Counted from the stretch's first letter, positions 12,333 to 22,509 are shown. The stretch is 50,044 bases of DNA from Vicinamibacteraceae bacterium (GCA_012271165.1 JAAXGX010000099.1:1-50044); one strand, 5' to 3'. Program-made: numbers and translations. Notes: generated by a model not told the origin, from the sequence alone.

Positions 12333-12887
12333 TCAGCCGGCCGCGTCGCCCAGGAACCGCTCCCGCAGCCGGGCCAGATGCCGCGCGATGCTGCCGTCCC
12401 AGACGGTGCTGCCGATCTGGGTGACCACGCCGCCGATGACCTCCGGATCGACCGCGGTCTCGACGGTGACCCGCTTGCCGGTCGCGGCCTCGAGCCGCCG
12501 GGTCATCTCGTCCGTTCGGCCGTCCGGCAGCGGCGCCGCCGTGGTGATCCGCGCCCGCACCATGCCCTGGCGCTCCATCAGCCGGTCGCGGTACACGTCG
12601 AGAATCTCGGGCAGCAGCGACAACCGGTCGCGCTCGGCCAGCAGCGTGAGCAGCCGCCGCGTGACCGGCGACAGATCGCCCGCGCGATCGAGGAGCTCCG
12701 CGACCACCGTTCGTTTCGGAGCGGGCGGCACCGCCGGATTGAGCAGGCTCTTGCGCAGCGTGGGGTGCTCGTCGAACAACCCCGCGAACGCCGACACCTC
12801 CCGCTCGACGCGCTCCAGCTCGGCCTCCTGCTCGCAGACCTCGAGCAGGGCACGTACGTACCGCGCGGCGGCAGTGCGATTCGCCAT
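12333..12887 (-). CDS. atpH: F1 ATP synthase delta subunit
   Basis: A 184-residue peripheral-stalk subunit that joins F1 to the F0 b subunits. The N-terminal helical domain ([20 protein letters not shown]) and the C-terminal conserved segment ([21 protein letters not shown]) match the OSCP/delta family. It is the first F1 gene here. No atpF, atpE or atpB precedes it; instead there are about 300 non-coding bases with a dispersed repeat, a terminator-like hairpin and the end of parB. The start codon has no clear Shine-Dalgarno site. Confidence 0.92.
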   Translation of the reverse strand: MANRTAAARYVRALLEVCEQEAELERVEREVSAFAGLFDEHPTLRKSLLNPAVPPAPKRTVVAELLDRAGDLSPVTRRLLTLLAERDRLSLLPEILDVYRDRLMERQGMVRARITTAAPLPDGRTDEMTRRLEAATGKRVTVETAVDPEVIGGVVTQIGSTVWDGSIARHLARLRERFLGDAAG

Positions 12888-12916
12888 CGTCAGATAACTC
12901 GCATGCTAGCTTCAAT

Positions 12917-13041
12917 CAGACGGGGCTGCGCCCCGCCCCCCCGGCGTCCGCTTGCGGGGACCTCTGCGCCCCGCGCCGCTCCCGCCGAGACGCGCCGTGC
13001 GCGCCTTGCGGAGTCTGTGCCGTTCTTGCGGCGCAGACTCT
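12917..13041 (+). repeat. Dispersed repeat copy D, module 1 plus module 2
   Basis: Module 1 (12917-13010) matches copies A and C through CGCCTTGCGG. Module 2 follows directly: GAGTCTGTGCCG (13011-13022) pairs with CGGCGCAGACTC (13029-13040) over 12 bp with one G-U pair, and it matches the hairpin at the mfd stop codon. The module 1 end lies about 32 bases before the atpH ATG. With the terminator and promoter below, this accounts for most of the 302-base gap between atpH and parB; no small gene is apparent in it. Confidence 0.85.
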
Positions 13042-13056
13042 CAGCAGCCCGTGGCC

Positions 13057-13082
13057 AAAAAACCCCGCTGCATTCGGGCGGG
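13057..13082 (-). terminator. Intrinsic terminator-like hairpin between parB and atpH
   Basis: On the minus strand CCCGC, a nine-base loop and GCGGG are followed by G and then TTTTTT. An alternative pairing is CCCG with CGGG over a seven-base loop. It lies about 107 bases after the parB stop codon and 170 bases before atpH. The stem is short, but the six-T run makes termination of the parA-parB transcript, or attenuation ahead of atpH, plausible. Confidence 0.6.
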
Positions 13083-13151
13083 CGTGGACTGTCGCACGGT
13101 CGCACGCAGGACCTGTCACTAAGGGATGATCCGCGGCGGGCCAAACAGTTT

Positions 13152-13180
13152 TTTATACCATCCACGGGCAGCCGGGGCAA
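13152..13180 (-). promoter_or_regulatory. Candidate promoter upstream of the atp operon
   Basis: On the minus strand TTGCCC (13180-13175), a 17-base spacer and TATAAA (13157-13152). It is one of very few A/T-rich hexamers in this GC-rich gap and directly follows parB. A transcript from here would pass through the terminator-like hairpin at 13082-13057 before reaching atpH. This is a sequence-only prediction. Confidence 0.45.
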
Positions 13181-13189
13181 GCCGCCGGA

Positions 13190-14039
13190 TCAGCCCTCCG
13201 GGGCCGTGAGCTGCTCGAACAACCGCTGCAGCTCCTCCTCGGAACGGAAGCGGATCTCGATCCTTCCGCCCCGCCGCCGCCTCACGATCTCCACGCTGGT
13301 TCCGAGCGCGACGCGCAGCCGCTCGGCCGCCGCCTTCGTGTGCGGGTCGGGGCCGGGGGGCGGCGGGGCTGGCGGCGCCAGGCGGCGCTTGACCAGCAGC
13401 TCGGTCTCGCGGACGGACAGCCCGCGGGACCGCACGTCCCGCGCCGCACGGCGCTGGGCCGCCGCGTCCGGGAGCGCGACGAGCGCGCGGGCGTGGCCCA
13501 TGCTCAGGGCTCCCGTCGCGACGTCCGCCTGAACCTCGGAGGCCAGCGACAACAGGCGCTGGTAGTTGGCGACCGTCGCGCGATCCTTGCCGACGGCGCG
13601 GGCGGTCTCCTCCTGGGTCAGCCCGAACTCGTCGGCCAGGCGCTTGTAGGCGCGCGCTTCCTCGATCGGATTGAGATCCTCCCGCTGAACGTTCTCGATG
13701 AGCGCCAGCTCGAGGCGCTTGTCGTCCGGCACGTCGCGGATGACGACCGGCACCTTCAGCAGGCCCGCGCGCTGGGCCGCGCGCCAGCGACGCTCGCCGG
13801 CGACGATCTCGTACGCCCGCTCCCCGCGCCGGCGCACCACGATGGGCTGAATGATCCCGCTGCCCCTGATCGACTGCGCCAGCTCCTCCAGCTTCGCGTC
13901 GTCCATGATGCGGCGCGGCTGGAGGCGGTTCGGCTCGATCAGGTCGAGGTCGACCTCCGCCGGCGTGTCCACGCGCGGCGGCGGCGGCGGCACGTCCGGG
14001 ATGAGCGCGCTCAGCCCCCGTCCCAGCGCGGGTCGTTTG

Positions 14040-14047
<8 letters not shown>
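13190..14047 (-). CDS. parB: Chromosome partitioning protein ParB (Spo0J family)
   Basis: A 285-residue parS-binding CTP switch protein that loads condensin and partners ParA. LGRGLSALI near the N-terminus is the ParA-contact motif, followed by the ParB nuclease-like/CTP domain (IEPNRLQPRR, IVAGERRWRAAQRAG, ENVQREDLNPIEEA), an HTH (LTQEETARAVGKDRATVANYQRLL) and a C-terminal dimer domain. I chose the GTG at 14047 because it overlaps the parA stop codon by eight bases, with AGGGA just upstream. The open frame continues upstream inside parA without conservation. Its binding sites are the two parS sequences near parA. Confidence 0.93.
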
Positions 14048-14897
<850 letters not shown>

Positions 14898-15035
14898 GGT
14901 CTGCGCGTCGCTCCTCGTCGCCGAGCAGCCAGCTCCCAAGGTACGACTTTTGCCGCTCACGGTCAACGTCGCATGGGCCACGCACTGCCGGGCGTACGGC
15001 AGCCGGTTCCCCTTTGCGATGTCGCCCCTGCAAAA

Positions 15036-15051
15036 TGTTCCACGTGGAACA
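15036..15051. promoter_or_regulatory. parS site 1
   Basis: The perfect 16-bp palindrome TGTTCCACGTGGAACA matches the conserved bacterial parS consensus (a variant of TGTTTCACGTGAAACA). It lies about 140 bases upstream of the parA start. It is the ParB loading site and may also let ParB repress its own operon. Confidence 0.95.
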
Positions 15052-15367
15052 CCGGTGCGCGACGGCTGCCACGTCGAACTCGCCGGCCGGTCGGCGCCAT
15101 CCCGCCGGGGCACTGACTTCCCCGCCGCCGAAGCCTCCGCCCCAGCCGCCATGCCTTGCGCCACCGGCTCCTGGAGGCCGTGGGCAAACGGTATCGCTCC
15201 ATTCGAGCAGCGCGGCATCCCGCAAGAGCCGGCCCGCCGGAACCTCTCCTCGGCAGGGGTCGCGTGCGCCCGATATCTTTTTCGTCGCGCCTGGTCCGCG
15301 CGCGCGACGTAGCGCTACGGCCGAGATCTCGGTGCAACGCCCGGTTTCATCACGGGCTCCCGGACGA

Positions 15368-15383
15368 TGTTCCACGTGGAACA
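15368..15383. promoter_or_regulatory. parS site 2
   Basis: A second copy of TGTTCCACGTGGAACA, identical to site 1, about 130 bases upstream of pyrE. The pair, 8 kb from dnaA, fits the usual origin-proximal clustering of parS. Confidence 0.95.
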
Positions 15384-15511
15384 TCCCTTGCGCCTCCCGC
15401 CGCCAATGGGCGTTCGCTGCCGCATGCCCGCGTGCCGTTCCCTTCCGCATACGCCCAGGTGCTACCATACTGCTTGCGCCGCGCCATTCTGGTCCGCAGA
15501 GGTTGCCGTCC

Positions 15512-16120
15512 ATGCCCAACGATCCGCTTTGGAAACTGCTTGCCGACCGGGCCCTCCATACTGGACGCCGGCTGACGCTGAGCTCGGGCAAGGCCTCCAC
15601 GTACTACTTTGACTGCAAGCCGGTGACGCTCAGCGCTGACGGCGCCCCGTTGGTGGGAGATGCCTTCGTGAAAGCTCTCGACGCCCTGCCCCCGGACACC
15701 CTGCCGGCACAAGTCCGCGCCATCGGCGGACTCACCCACGGCGCGGACCCGATCATCGGCGCCACGATGCTGCGAGCCGCGGCGCAGGGAAGACCACTCG
15801 ACGGGTTCTACGTCCGGAAGCAGCCGAAGACGCACGGCACCATGCGACTCATCGAGAACCCGCCCCCGCCCGGCACGCGGGTCGTCATCGTGGAGGACGT
15901 CGTGACCAGCGGCGGCTCCGCGCTCAAGGCGGTGGACGAAGCGCGGAAGGCGGGCTGCATCGTCGCCGGCGTCGTCGCCCTGGTGGATCGCGACGAAGGC
16001 GGTGCGGAGGCCATCCGCGGCCAGGTTCCCGGCTATGTGGCCCTGTACTCGCGGCGCGACTTTCCGCAGATTGCCAGTGCCGACGTCGCTGCGGGGTTGC
16101 CCGCCGACGGCGGGAGCTGA
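15512..16120 (+). CDS. pyrE: Orotate phosphoribosyltransferase
   Basis: A 202-residue cytosolic enzyme that joins orotate and PRPP to give OMP in pyrimidine synthesis. The start MPNDPLWKLLADRALHTG, SSGKASTYYFDCKPV and the PRPP-binding signature RVVIVEDVVTSGGSALKAVDE are typical. AGAGG lies about nine bases before the ATG; the upstream part of the open frame crosses a parS site and is rejected. It is the only plus-strand gene between dusB and dnaA and sits between parA and rsmG, which are neighbours in many genomes. It is convergent with rsmG across a 118-base gap in which I see no clear terminator. Confidence 0.93.
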   Translation: MPNDPLWKLLADRALHTGRRLTLSSGKASTYYFDCKPVTLSADGAPLVGDAFVKALDALPPDTLPAQVRAIGGLTHGADPIIGATMLRAAAQGRPLDGFYVRKQPKTHGTMRLIENPPPPGTRVVIVEDVVTSGGSALKAVDEARKAGCIVAGVVALVDRDEGGAEAIRGQVPGYVALYSRRDFPQIASADVAAGLPADGGS

Positions 16121-16238
16121 GTCCGGCCCAGCGCGTTTTATCGAGGCGTAGCGTAGCGCCCCGTACCTGTCGCGCCAGCGCACGTCGCCCGGGTCGAGTT
16201 GCTGCTGCCTGAGCGCCTCGTATTCGCTTTTTCTTCGT

Positions 16239-16949
16239 TTACGGGTCGGCTGGTGCCTTGCGCAGCACCATGAGGCGGCTGCGCAGGCTCGGGACCAGCG
16301 GATGGGTCGCGTGCGGCACGAGCGGCAGCTCCACGGCAGCCGGCGGCGCGTCGCCGCGCGGTCCCGCGAAGAGGAAGAGATCCGCGCCGCCTCTCAGGAA
16401 GGTCTGCAAGCCGCACAGTACCGTGGCGTCCACGCGCACCGCCCGCAGCGTCAACAGATCGAACGCGCCCTGCAACGACGGTCGGCCTGCCAGTTCCTCG
16501 AAGCGTCGGGCCTCCACGACGGTGTCCGCCAGGCCGAGGTGCCTGACCGCCTCGCGCAGAAAGGCGGCCTTGCGCGCCTTCGCCTCGACCATCAGCAGCG
16601 AGCCCCCCGGCAGCGCCAACCGCAACGGTATGGCCGGTGATCCGCCGCCGGAGCCGATGTCGATGACCCGTGGCGCCGGGCTCCCCACGTGCCGGGCTGC
16701 CGCCAGGGGCTCCACGATCAGTCTGTCCAGTCCGTCGTCGCCGGCATCCAGGCTTGTCAGGTTCACGCGCGCGTTCCAGCGGTGCAGCAGTTCGACGTAG
16801 GACAACAGCTGCTCGAGCAGTTGCCCGGACACGTCGAGCTGCACGCGCGCGGCGCGCTGGCGCAGTCGCTCGGCCACCTCCCGCCGGTTCAACGGTCCGG
16901 CCGGCAGCGGTCCCCGCGGCTCGCGCGACCGGGTTCGGCCGCCGCTCAT
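16239..16949 (-). CDS. rsmG: 16S rRNA (guanine527-N7)-methyltransferase RsmG
   Basis: A 236-residue SAM-dependent methyltransferase of the small ribosomal subunit (GidB). The conserved region begins at [17 protein letters not shown], followed by the SAM motif [43 protein letters not shown] and a family-typical ending ([12 protein letters not shown]). It starts at the ATG overlapping the mnmG stop codon (ATGA), so the two are translationally coupled. The first 20 or so residues are Arg/Gly/Pro-rich and poorly conserved, so a start slightly inside is possible. It is last in the rpmH-to-rsmG operon. Confidence 0.92.
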   Translation of the reverse strand: MSGGRTRSREPRGPLPAGPLNRREVAERLRQRAARVQLDVSGQLLEQLLSYVELLHRWNARVNLTSLDAGDDGLDRLIVEPLAAARHVGSPAPRVIDIGSGGGSPAIPLRLALPGGSLLMVEAKARKAAFLREAVRHLGLADTVVEARRFEELAGRPSLQGAFDLLTLRAVRVDATVLCGLQTFLRGGADLFLFAGPRGDAPPAAVELPLVPHATHPLVPSLRSRLMVLRKAPADP

Positions 16950-18796
16950 GCGTCGCGGGCCGCAACGCCTGCTTCGCCGCGCGCCGCGTAGGCGGCAATG
17001 ATCGTGACGGCGGCCGGCGTGACGCCCGGCACCCGCAGCGCCTGCCCGAGGGTGCGCGGTCGAGTCTCCGAGAGACGCTCGACGACCTCCCGGGACAGGC
17101 CGGGCACGCCGTCGTAGCGGAAGCCCGGGGGGATGGCCTGGTGCTCCCGGCGCCGGCCGCGCTCGACGGCCGCCTGCTGTCGAGCCAGGTAGCCGGCGTA
17201 CTTGAACTCCGTTTCGACGCTCGCCAGATCGAGGTGCCGCTGCCCGGGCGCGACGTCGAGCTCGACGTCGCCGGCCTCCGCGAGGTCGGCCAGACGAACC
17301 TGCGGCCGTCGCAGCAGTTGCGCCGCCGGGGCGCGGTCCGCACCGTTGAGCACTATGCTCGTCCGCCGCACGCGGTGCATGTTGCGCTCGTAGCGGCTGC
17401 GCCGCGCCTCGTAGCGGGCCCACCTCCCGTCGTTCACCAGGCCGACGCGGCGCCCGCGCTCGGTCAACCGGAGATCCGCGCTGTCGATCCGCAGCAGCAG
17501 CCGGTGCTCGGCGCGCGACGTGAACATCCGGTACGGCTCCAGGCAGCCCTTCGTCGTCAGATCGTCGGCGAGCACGCCGATGTACGCGTCTTCCCGGCCC
17601 AGCACCAGCGGTTCCCCGCCGCGTACGCGCAACGCGGCGTTGATGCCTGCCAGCAGACCCTGCGCGGCCGCCTCCTCGTACCCCGAGGTGCCGTTGATCT
17701 GGCCGGCCAGGAACAGGCCGCCGATACGCTTCGTCTCGAACGTGGGGTGCAGCTCCGTCGGCTGCACGAAGTCGTACTCGACCGCGTAACCGGGGCGCAG
17801 CATGACCGCGTCCTCGAGGCCGGGCAACGCGTGCACCAGGTCCTCCTGAACATCGCGCGGCAGGCTCATCGAGTAGCCGTTCACGTACGTCTCGTCGACG
17901 CCGATCCCTTCCGGCTCCAGAAAGACCTGGTGTCGCTCCCGGTCGGGGAAGCGCATGATCTTGTCCTCGAGCGACGGGCAGTAGCGCGGTCCGATGCCCG
18001 AGATCTGGCCGTTGTACAGGGGCGAGCGGTCGATGTTCGCGCGCACGATCGCGCGCACGCGCGCGTTGGTGTGCAGGAGATGGCACAGGATCTGGGGGCG
18101 GTCGATCGCATCGGTCATGAACGAGAACGGCACCGGCCGCGCATCGCCCGGCGCCGGCTCGAACCGCCGAAAGTCGATGCTGCGCCGGTCGAGCCGCGGC
18201 GGCGTCCCGGTCTTCAGGCGGCCCCAGCGGAACCCCAGCGCCTTGAGCGACTCCGCGAGCTCGTGCGACGCCGGCTCGCCGGCCCGGCCGGCCGAGCGCG
18301 TCTCCGGCCCGATGTGGATCAGCCCGTTGAGGAACGTCCCGGTCGTGACCACCACCGCCTTGCAGGCCAGCCGGTCGCCGGCCTCGAGCGTGATGCCGGT
18401 CGCGGCGCCATGCTCGGCGAGGATCCGACCCGCCCGGCCGGTCACCCACCGAATCCCGGGCTGCCGGTCGAGCTCGTCGCGCACCCAGGTCCCGTAGCGC
18501 CGCTTGTCCGCCTGCGCGCGGGGCGACCAGACGGCGGGCCCGCGGCTGCGGTTGAGCAGCTTGAACTGGATGCCGGTCGCGTCGATGGCCACGCCCATCA
18601 GTCCGCCGAGCGCGTCGATCTCGCGGACGAGGTGCCCCTTCGCGGTCCCACCGATCGCCGGGTTGCACGGCATGTGGGCCACGGTCTCGCGCGAGAGCGT
18701 GCACAGGCCCACGTGGCAGCCCATGCGCGCCGCCGCGTACGCCGCCTCGCAGCCGGCGTGCCCGGCGCCGATGACGATAACGTCGAACCTGTCCAT
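16946..18796 (-). CDS. mnmG: tRNA uridine-5-carboxymethylaminomethyl modification enzyme MnmG
   Basis: A 616-residue FAD enzyme (GidA) that works with MnmE to modify wobble U34 of several tRNAs. The Rossmann FAD motif is at the start ([15 protein letters not shown], residues 5-19). [23 protein letters not shown] and the second conserved block [20 protein letters not shown] are present, as is the C-terminal helical domain ([13 protein letters not shown]). The length is normal. It lies 15 bases after mnmE and overlaps rsmG by four bases. Confidence 0.97.
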   Translation of the reverse strand: MDRFDVIVIGAGHAGCEAAYAAARMGCHVGLCTLSRETVAHMPCNPAIGGTAKGHLVREIDALGGLMGVAIDATGIQFKLLNRSRGPAVWSPRAQADKRRYGTWVRDELDRQPGIRWVTGRAGRILAEHGAATGITLEAGDRLACKAVVVTTGTFLNGLIHIGPETRSAGRAGEPASHELAESLKALGFRWGRLKTGTPPRLDRRSIDFRRFEPAPGDARPVPFSFMTDAIDRPQILCHLLHTNARVRAIVRANIDRSPLYNGQISGIGPRYCPSLEDKIMRFPDRERHQVFLEPEGIGVDETYVNGYSMSLPRDVQEDLVHALPGLEDAVMLRPGYAVEYDFVQPTELHPTFETKRIGGLFLAGQINGTSGYEEAAAQGLLAGINAALRVRGGEPLVLGREDAYIGVLADDLTTKGCLEPYRMFTSRAEHRLLLRIDSADLRLTERGRRVGLVNDGRWARYEARRSRYERNMHRVRRTSIVLNGADRAPAAQLLRRPQVRLADLAEAGDVELDVAPGQRHLDLASVETEFKYAGYLARQQAAVERGRRREHQAIPPGFRYDGVPGLSREVVERLSETRPRTLGQALRVPGVTPAAVTIIAAYAARGEAGVAARDA

Positions 18797-18811
18797 CTTG
18801 CGTACCGCGCC

Positions 18812-20167
18812 CTACTTCCCGATGCAGAACTGCGCGAAGATGTGCTCCAGCAGATCGTCCGACGTGCGTTTCCCCGTCACCTCCTCGAGCGCGGCGCGCG
18901 CGTCCTGCAGGTCCGCGAGCACCAGCTCCTCCGGCGCGGCGGCGGCGGCGGCCGCGACGGCGCGGGCCAGCGCGGCGGCCGCACGCTCGACCAGGCCGAT
19001 GTGGCGCAGATTGGAGAGCAGCGGCGTATCGCGGAGCCGCTCGCCGGCCCCCAGCATGTCCGCCAGGGCCGCCCGCAGGTCCCCGAGGGCGGGCTCCGCC
19101 CGCAACGACACGGGCACCACGGGGCTCTCGGCCGGCAGATCGCCGATCTCCCAGCGCGACGGCAGGTCCGTCTTGTTGACGACGAGGACCCTGCCGGCCG
19201 ACCGGGTCGCCCGCAGCAGCTCGTGGTCCTCCGGCCCCAGCGGCCGCGACCGATCGAGCACGAGCAGCACCGCGGAGGCCACGCCCAGGGCACCCCGCGA
19301 GCGCGCGACCCCTTCCGACTCGACGGCATCGGCGGTTGCGCGGATCCCGGCCGTGTCGACAAGCGTGACCGGCACCCCGTCGATCTCCACCGTCTCGGTG
19401 AGCAGGTCCCGGGTCGTGCCGGCCACTTCCGTCACGATGGCGCGCGCGGTGCCGAGCAACCGGTTGAACAGGGTCGACTTGCCGACGTTCGGCTTGCCGA
19501 GGATGACGACCTGGCAGCCGTCGCGGACCAGTCGGCCGCGGCGCGCGTCGGCGAGCAGCGTCTCCGTCCGACGACGCAGCGCCTGCGTTTCCGCGGCCAC
19601 CGCGGAGGCTGCGGTGAAATGGTAGCCCTCATCGGGAAAGTCGATCGAGGCCTCCAGGCGCGCCGCGAGGTCGAACAGCTCCGCTTCGATTTCGCCGATT
19701 GCCCCGGTGACCGTGCCCTCGAGCTGGTCGAAGGCGACGCGCGCCTGCAGCGGCGTCACCGCGTTGACGAGATCGACGACCGCTTCGGCCTGCACCAGAT
19801 CCATGCGGCCATTGACGAACGCCCGCAGGGTGAACTCGCCCGGCTCCGCCAGTCGGGCGCCGGCGTCGACGACCGCTTCGACGATCAGCCGCAGCAGCAG
19901 GGGACTCCCGTGGCCGCTGATTTCGACGACATCCTCGCCGGTGTACGACGCGGGCGCGGGGAAGTGCGTGGCGAGGACGCGGTCCAGGCGGCCTGACGCG
20001 CCCCTCACCGCGGTCAGCGTCGCGCGGCGCGGCGGCAGGTCCACGGGGTCGCAGAGGACGGCCTTGACGGCCTCCGCCGCACCCGGTCCGCTGACACGCA
20101 CGACGCCTATGCCGCCGCGCCCCGGGGGCGTCGCGACCGCGACGATCGTGTCGTCGGGGGAGTACAT
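18812..20167 (-). CDS. mnmE: tRNA modification GTPase MnmE
   Basis: A 451-residue GTPase (TrmE) that partners MnmG. The N-terminal formyl-THF-binding domain begins TIVAVATPPGRGGIGVVRVSG. A G domain is inserted in a helical domain: P-loop GKPNVGKS (224-231), DTAG (271-274) and NKTD. The C-terminus is the invariant CIGK with the catalytic cysteine. I start at the ATG of MYSPDDTIV (20167), eight bases after the jag stop codon, with GGGAGG immediately upstream. The longer frame runs antiparallel through jag and is not used. Confidence 0.96.
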   Translation of the reverse strand: MYSPDDTIVAVATPPGRGGIGVVRVSGPGAAEAVKAVLCDPVDLPPRRATLTAVRGASGRLDRVLATHFPAPASYTGEDVVEISGHGSPLLLRLIVEAVVDAGARLAEPGEFTLRAFVNGRMDLVQAEAVVDLVNAVTPLQARVAFDQLEGTVTGAIGEIEAELFDLAARLEASIDFPDEGYHFTAASAVAAETQALRRRTETLLADARRGRLVRDGCQVVILGKPNVGKSTLFNRLLGTARAIVTEVAGTTRDLLTETVEIDGVPVTLVDTAGIRATADAVESEGVARSRGALGVASAVLLVLDRSRPLGPEDHELLRATRSAGRVLVVNKTDLPSRWEIGDLPAESPVVPVSLRAEPALGDLRAALADMLGAGERLRDTPLLSNLRHIGLVERAAAALARAVAAAAAAAPEELVLADLQDARAALEEVTGKRTSDDLLEHIFAQFCIGK

Positions 20168-20175
20168 GCCTCCCG

Positions 20176-20637
20176 TCAGGTTGCTGGGGCGTCCGCGGTG
20201 ATCACGACGGTCTTCGTGAATGCGTCGCCGATGCTCTCCGACGACGCACCCGGCAGCTCGGCGACGGCCAGATGCACGATGCGGCGGGCGTACGGGTTGA
20301 GCGGGCCGATCTCCTGCGGTTCGCCCGTCTCGCGGGCCCGGTCGACGAGCAGCCGCGCGGTCTCCCGCAGCTCGGCGTCCTTGCCCTTGCGGTAGTCGAG
20401 GCAGTCCACCACGATGTGCCGGCCGGGATGCTGCCGGCGAAACGCGGCGTTGACGAGATGCTGCATCGCGTCGAGCGCGGCCGCCCGGCGGCGCAGGAAC
20501 ACCTCGCTTCCGGCGCCGGCAATCACGATCCGGGTCCCGTCGGCGATCGGCTCGACCGTGACCTTCGACTCGAGCCCCATGGCCGCCGTGACCGACTCCA
20601 CGAACCCGACCAGCTGCGCGCTCAGATCGTTCCCCAC
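20176..20637 (-). CDS. jag: Jag/KhpB-type RNA-binding protein (KH and R3H domains)
   Basis: A 153-residue cytosolic RNA-binding protein encoded, as usual, directly after yidC. A KH-like segment (VTVEPIADGTRIVIAG to ALDAMQHLVNAAFRR) is followed by DCLDYRKGKDAELRETA and an R3H domain with LNPYARRIVHLAVAEL. The extra N-terminal Jag_N domain of Firmicutes proteins is missing, so this is the short form. It lies 63 bases after yidC and eight bases before mnmE. Confidence 0.9.
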   Translation of the reverse strand: MGNDLSAQLVGFVESVTAAMGLESKVTVEPIADGTRIVIAGAGSEVFLRRRAAALDAMQHLVNAAFRRQHPGRHIVVDCLDYRKGKDAELRETARLLVDRARETGEPQEIGPLNPYARRIVHLAVAELPGASSESIGDAFTKTVVITADAPAT

Positions 20638-20700
20638 GGCCCTCGCTCCGGGAGCCCGCGGCTCCGATTCCCGACCCGGCCAACCGGCGTCCGCGCCGCT

Positions 20701-22509
20701 CTACCGCGCCGACTCCTGGCCCGCCGCGGCGGCCTTCCTGCCGCCCTTGTCCCGGCGCGGATTCCGGACGCGACGCTCGGCCGGCGGCCGCACGGTACGG
20801 ACCTTCGGCGGCCCGATCACGCGGTTCGTGATCACCTGCTGCCCAATCCCCAGCACGTTGCTCGTGAGCCAGTAGAGCACGAGTCCGCTCGGGGCCCAGA
20901 GAAACATGAACGTGAAGACGACCGGCATCAGCATCATCATCCGCTGCTGCATCGCGTCGACCTGGGCCGGTGAGAGACGCTGCTGCAGGACCATCGACGC
21001 GCCCATGACGAGCGGCGTGATGTACAGCGGATCGTGCACCGACAGGTCCTCGATCCAGAGCAGGAACGGCGCGCCGCGAATCTCGATCGCCATCGTGAGC
21101 AACCGGTAGAACGCGAACAGTATCGGCATCGTCGCGAGCATGGGCAGACAGCCGCTCGCCGGGTTGACGCCGCGGTCACGGTAGAGCGCCATGACCTCCT
21201 GATTCATCTTCTGCTTGTCCGGGTCGCTCGCCTTCAGGTGCTTGTAGCGCTCCTGAATCGCCTTCATCTCCGGCTGCAGCTCCTGCATCTTGCGCATCGA
21301 CACGACGCTCTTGTGCCGCAGCGGGAAGATGACGATGTTGATCAGGATGGTCAGGATGATGATGGAAAGCCCCCAGTTGCCGACGCCGGCATGCACCCAG
21401 CTCAGCGACCGGTGCAGGGGAACCACCAGCCAGGACAGGAAGCCGAACTCGATGGCGCGCGGCAGGGCCAGGTCCGCAGCTTCCAGGATGTCGAAGTCCT
21501 TCGGCCCCAGGTAGAAGGGCAGGCCGCCCGGACCGCCGGCCAGCCGCAGGTCGAACGCCATCAGCTCGCGCGGCTCGCCGTCCACCGTCCGGGGGGGAAG
21601 CGGTACGGCCCGGTACCGCACCGTTGCCTCCTGCACCCCGGGCAGCGCCGCGGCCAGGAAGTAGTGGTTGTCGACGCCCACGAACGCCATCTGGCCCTGG
21701 TAGGTGGGCTGCGCCGCCACGTCGGAGGCCGCAGGGCGGGTGACTTCGAGCTCGGCGATGACGCCGTCTTCCAGCAGCCGGCCGTACACGACGCCGCGCG
21801 GGCCCTGCCGGAACGCGAACCCCGCGGTCGTGTGCTCGCCGCCGCCGAGCGCCGGACCCCAGCGCAGCGCGGGGTTGAGCGCCTCATCCCCCAGCGCCGC
21901 CTCCACCACCAGCGTGATCAGGTACGGGCTCGACGACGGATCGAACCGAAAGGTCTTGCGGATCCGCAGCCCTCCGGCGTCCTCGTAGTCGAACGTCAGC
22001 GTTTCCGTTCGATCGCCAAGCCGCACGCGGCCGGCGCTGGGCCGGTAGAGGGCGTCACCGGCCAGGCGGGTCAACTGCTCGTCCTCGAACGCCAGCGCGA
22101 ACGGCGCGGGCTCGCCCGGCGGCAGATCCCGCGGCACGAGATCCACGGGCTGACCCTCTTCGAGGTAGTCCGCCAGTTGCCAGCTCAGCAGCTCCGCGCC
22201 GCGGTTGGCGAAGACCGCCCTGAACCAGTCGCTCTCGACGACGATTTCGCGCGCCTCCGTGTCCGCGACCACCGGATCCGCCGCGACGCCGCCCGGGTCG
22301 CCGGCAGCCGGCACTGCCGCACCGGGAGCGGCGAGCGCATCCGCCGCGACCGGCGGCGGCGGGGGCAGCTCGGTCGACGTCGTCGGCGCCGCCGGTGACG
22401 GCGAGGGCCCAGGCCCGGTACGCTCTCCGGGCGGTGGTCCGACCAGCGCCTGGTAGATGTAGAGAACCAGGAAGGACAGGAAGACGGCGAGGAGAACCCT
22501 TCTCTCCAT
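20701..22509 (-). CDS. yidC: Membrane protein insertase YidC
   Basis: A 602-residue inner-membrane insertase and chaperone of the Oxa1 family. The first segment is a membrane anchor (LLAVFLSFLVLYIYQALV). A Pro/Ala-rich linker and a large periplasmic beta domain (about residues 80-350) follow, as in Gram-negative YidC. The conserved core then has five membrane helices (GNWGLSIIILTILINIVIFP, GCLPMLATMPILFAFYRLL, VLYWLTSNVLGIGQQ). The C-terminus is strongly basic (RNPRRDKGGRKAAA), suiting ribosome contact. The large periplasmic domain implies a Gram-negative envelope. It lies 24 bases downstream of yidD. Confidence 0.96.
   Translation of the reverse strand: MERRVLLAVFLSFLVLYIYQALVGPPPGERTGPGPSPSPAAPTTSTELPPPPPVAADALAAPGAAVPAAGDPGGVAADPVVADTEAREIVVESDWFRAVFANRGAELLSWQLADYLEEGQPVDLVPRDLPPGEPAPFALAFEDEQLTRLAGDALYRPSAGRVRLGDRTETLTFDYEDAGGLRIRKTFRFDPSSSPYLITLVVEAALGDEALNPALRWGPALGGGEHTTAGFAFRQGPRGVVYGRLLEDGVIAELEVTRPAASDVAAQPTYQGQMAFVGVDNHYFLAAALPGVQEATVRYRAVPLPPRTVDGEPRELMAFDLRLAGGPGGLPFYLGPKDFDILEAADLALPRAIEFGFLSWLVVPLHRSLSWVHAGVGNWGLSIIILTILINIVIFPLRHKSVVSMRKMQELQPEMKAIQERYKHLKASDPDKQKMNQEVMALYRDRGVNPASGCLPMLATMPILFAFYRLLTMAIEIRGAPFLLWIEDLSVHDPLYITPLVMGASMVLQQRLSPAQVDAMQQRMMMLMPVVFTFMFLWAPSGLVLYWLTSNVLGIGQQVITNRVIGPPKVRTVRPPAERRVRNPRRDKGGRKAAAAGQESAR

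Larger units (their letters stand above)
14898..15511. other. 614-base divergent intergenic region with two parS sites
   Basis: This is the largest stretch without a gene. It separates minus-strand parA from plus-strand pyrE and holds perfect parS sites 332 bases apart. Frames open across it in both directions, but their translations have no recognisable domain and parS reads as the peptide MFHVEH, so I do not call a gene. A TGCTACCAT element near 15461-15469 could be the pyrE -10 region. Nothing else is recognised. Confidence 0.7.

Noticed and set aside
16138-16238. A peptide EYEALRQQQLDPGDVRW in the pyrE-rsmG gap on the minus strand
   Set aside because: It looks protein-like, but I cannot link it to a family, it has no start codon or ribosome-binding site, and the frame runs on antisense through pyrE.
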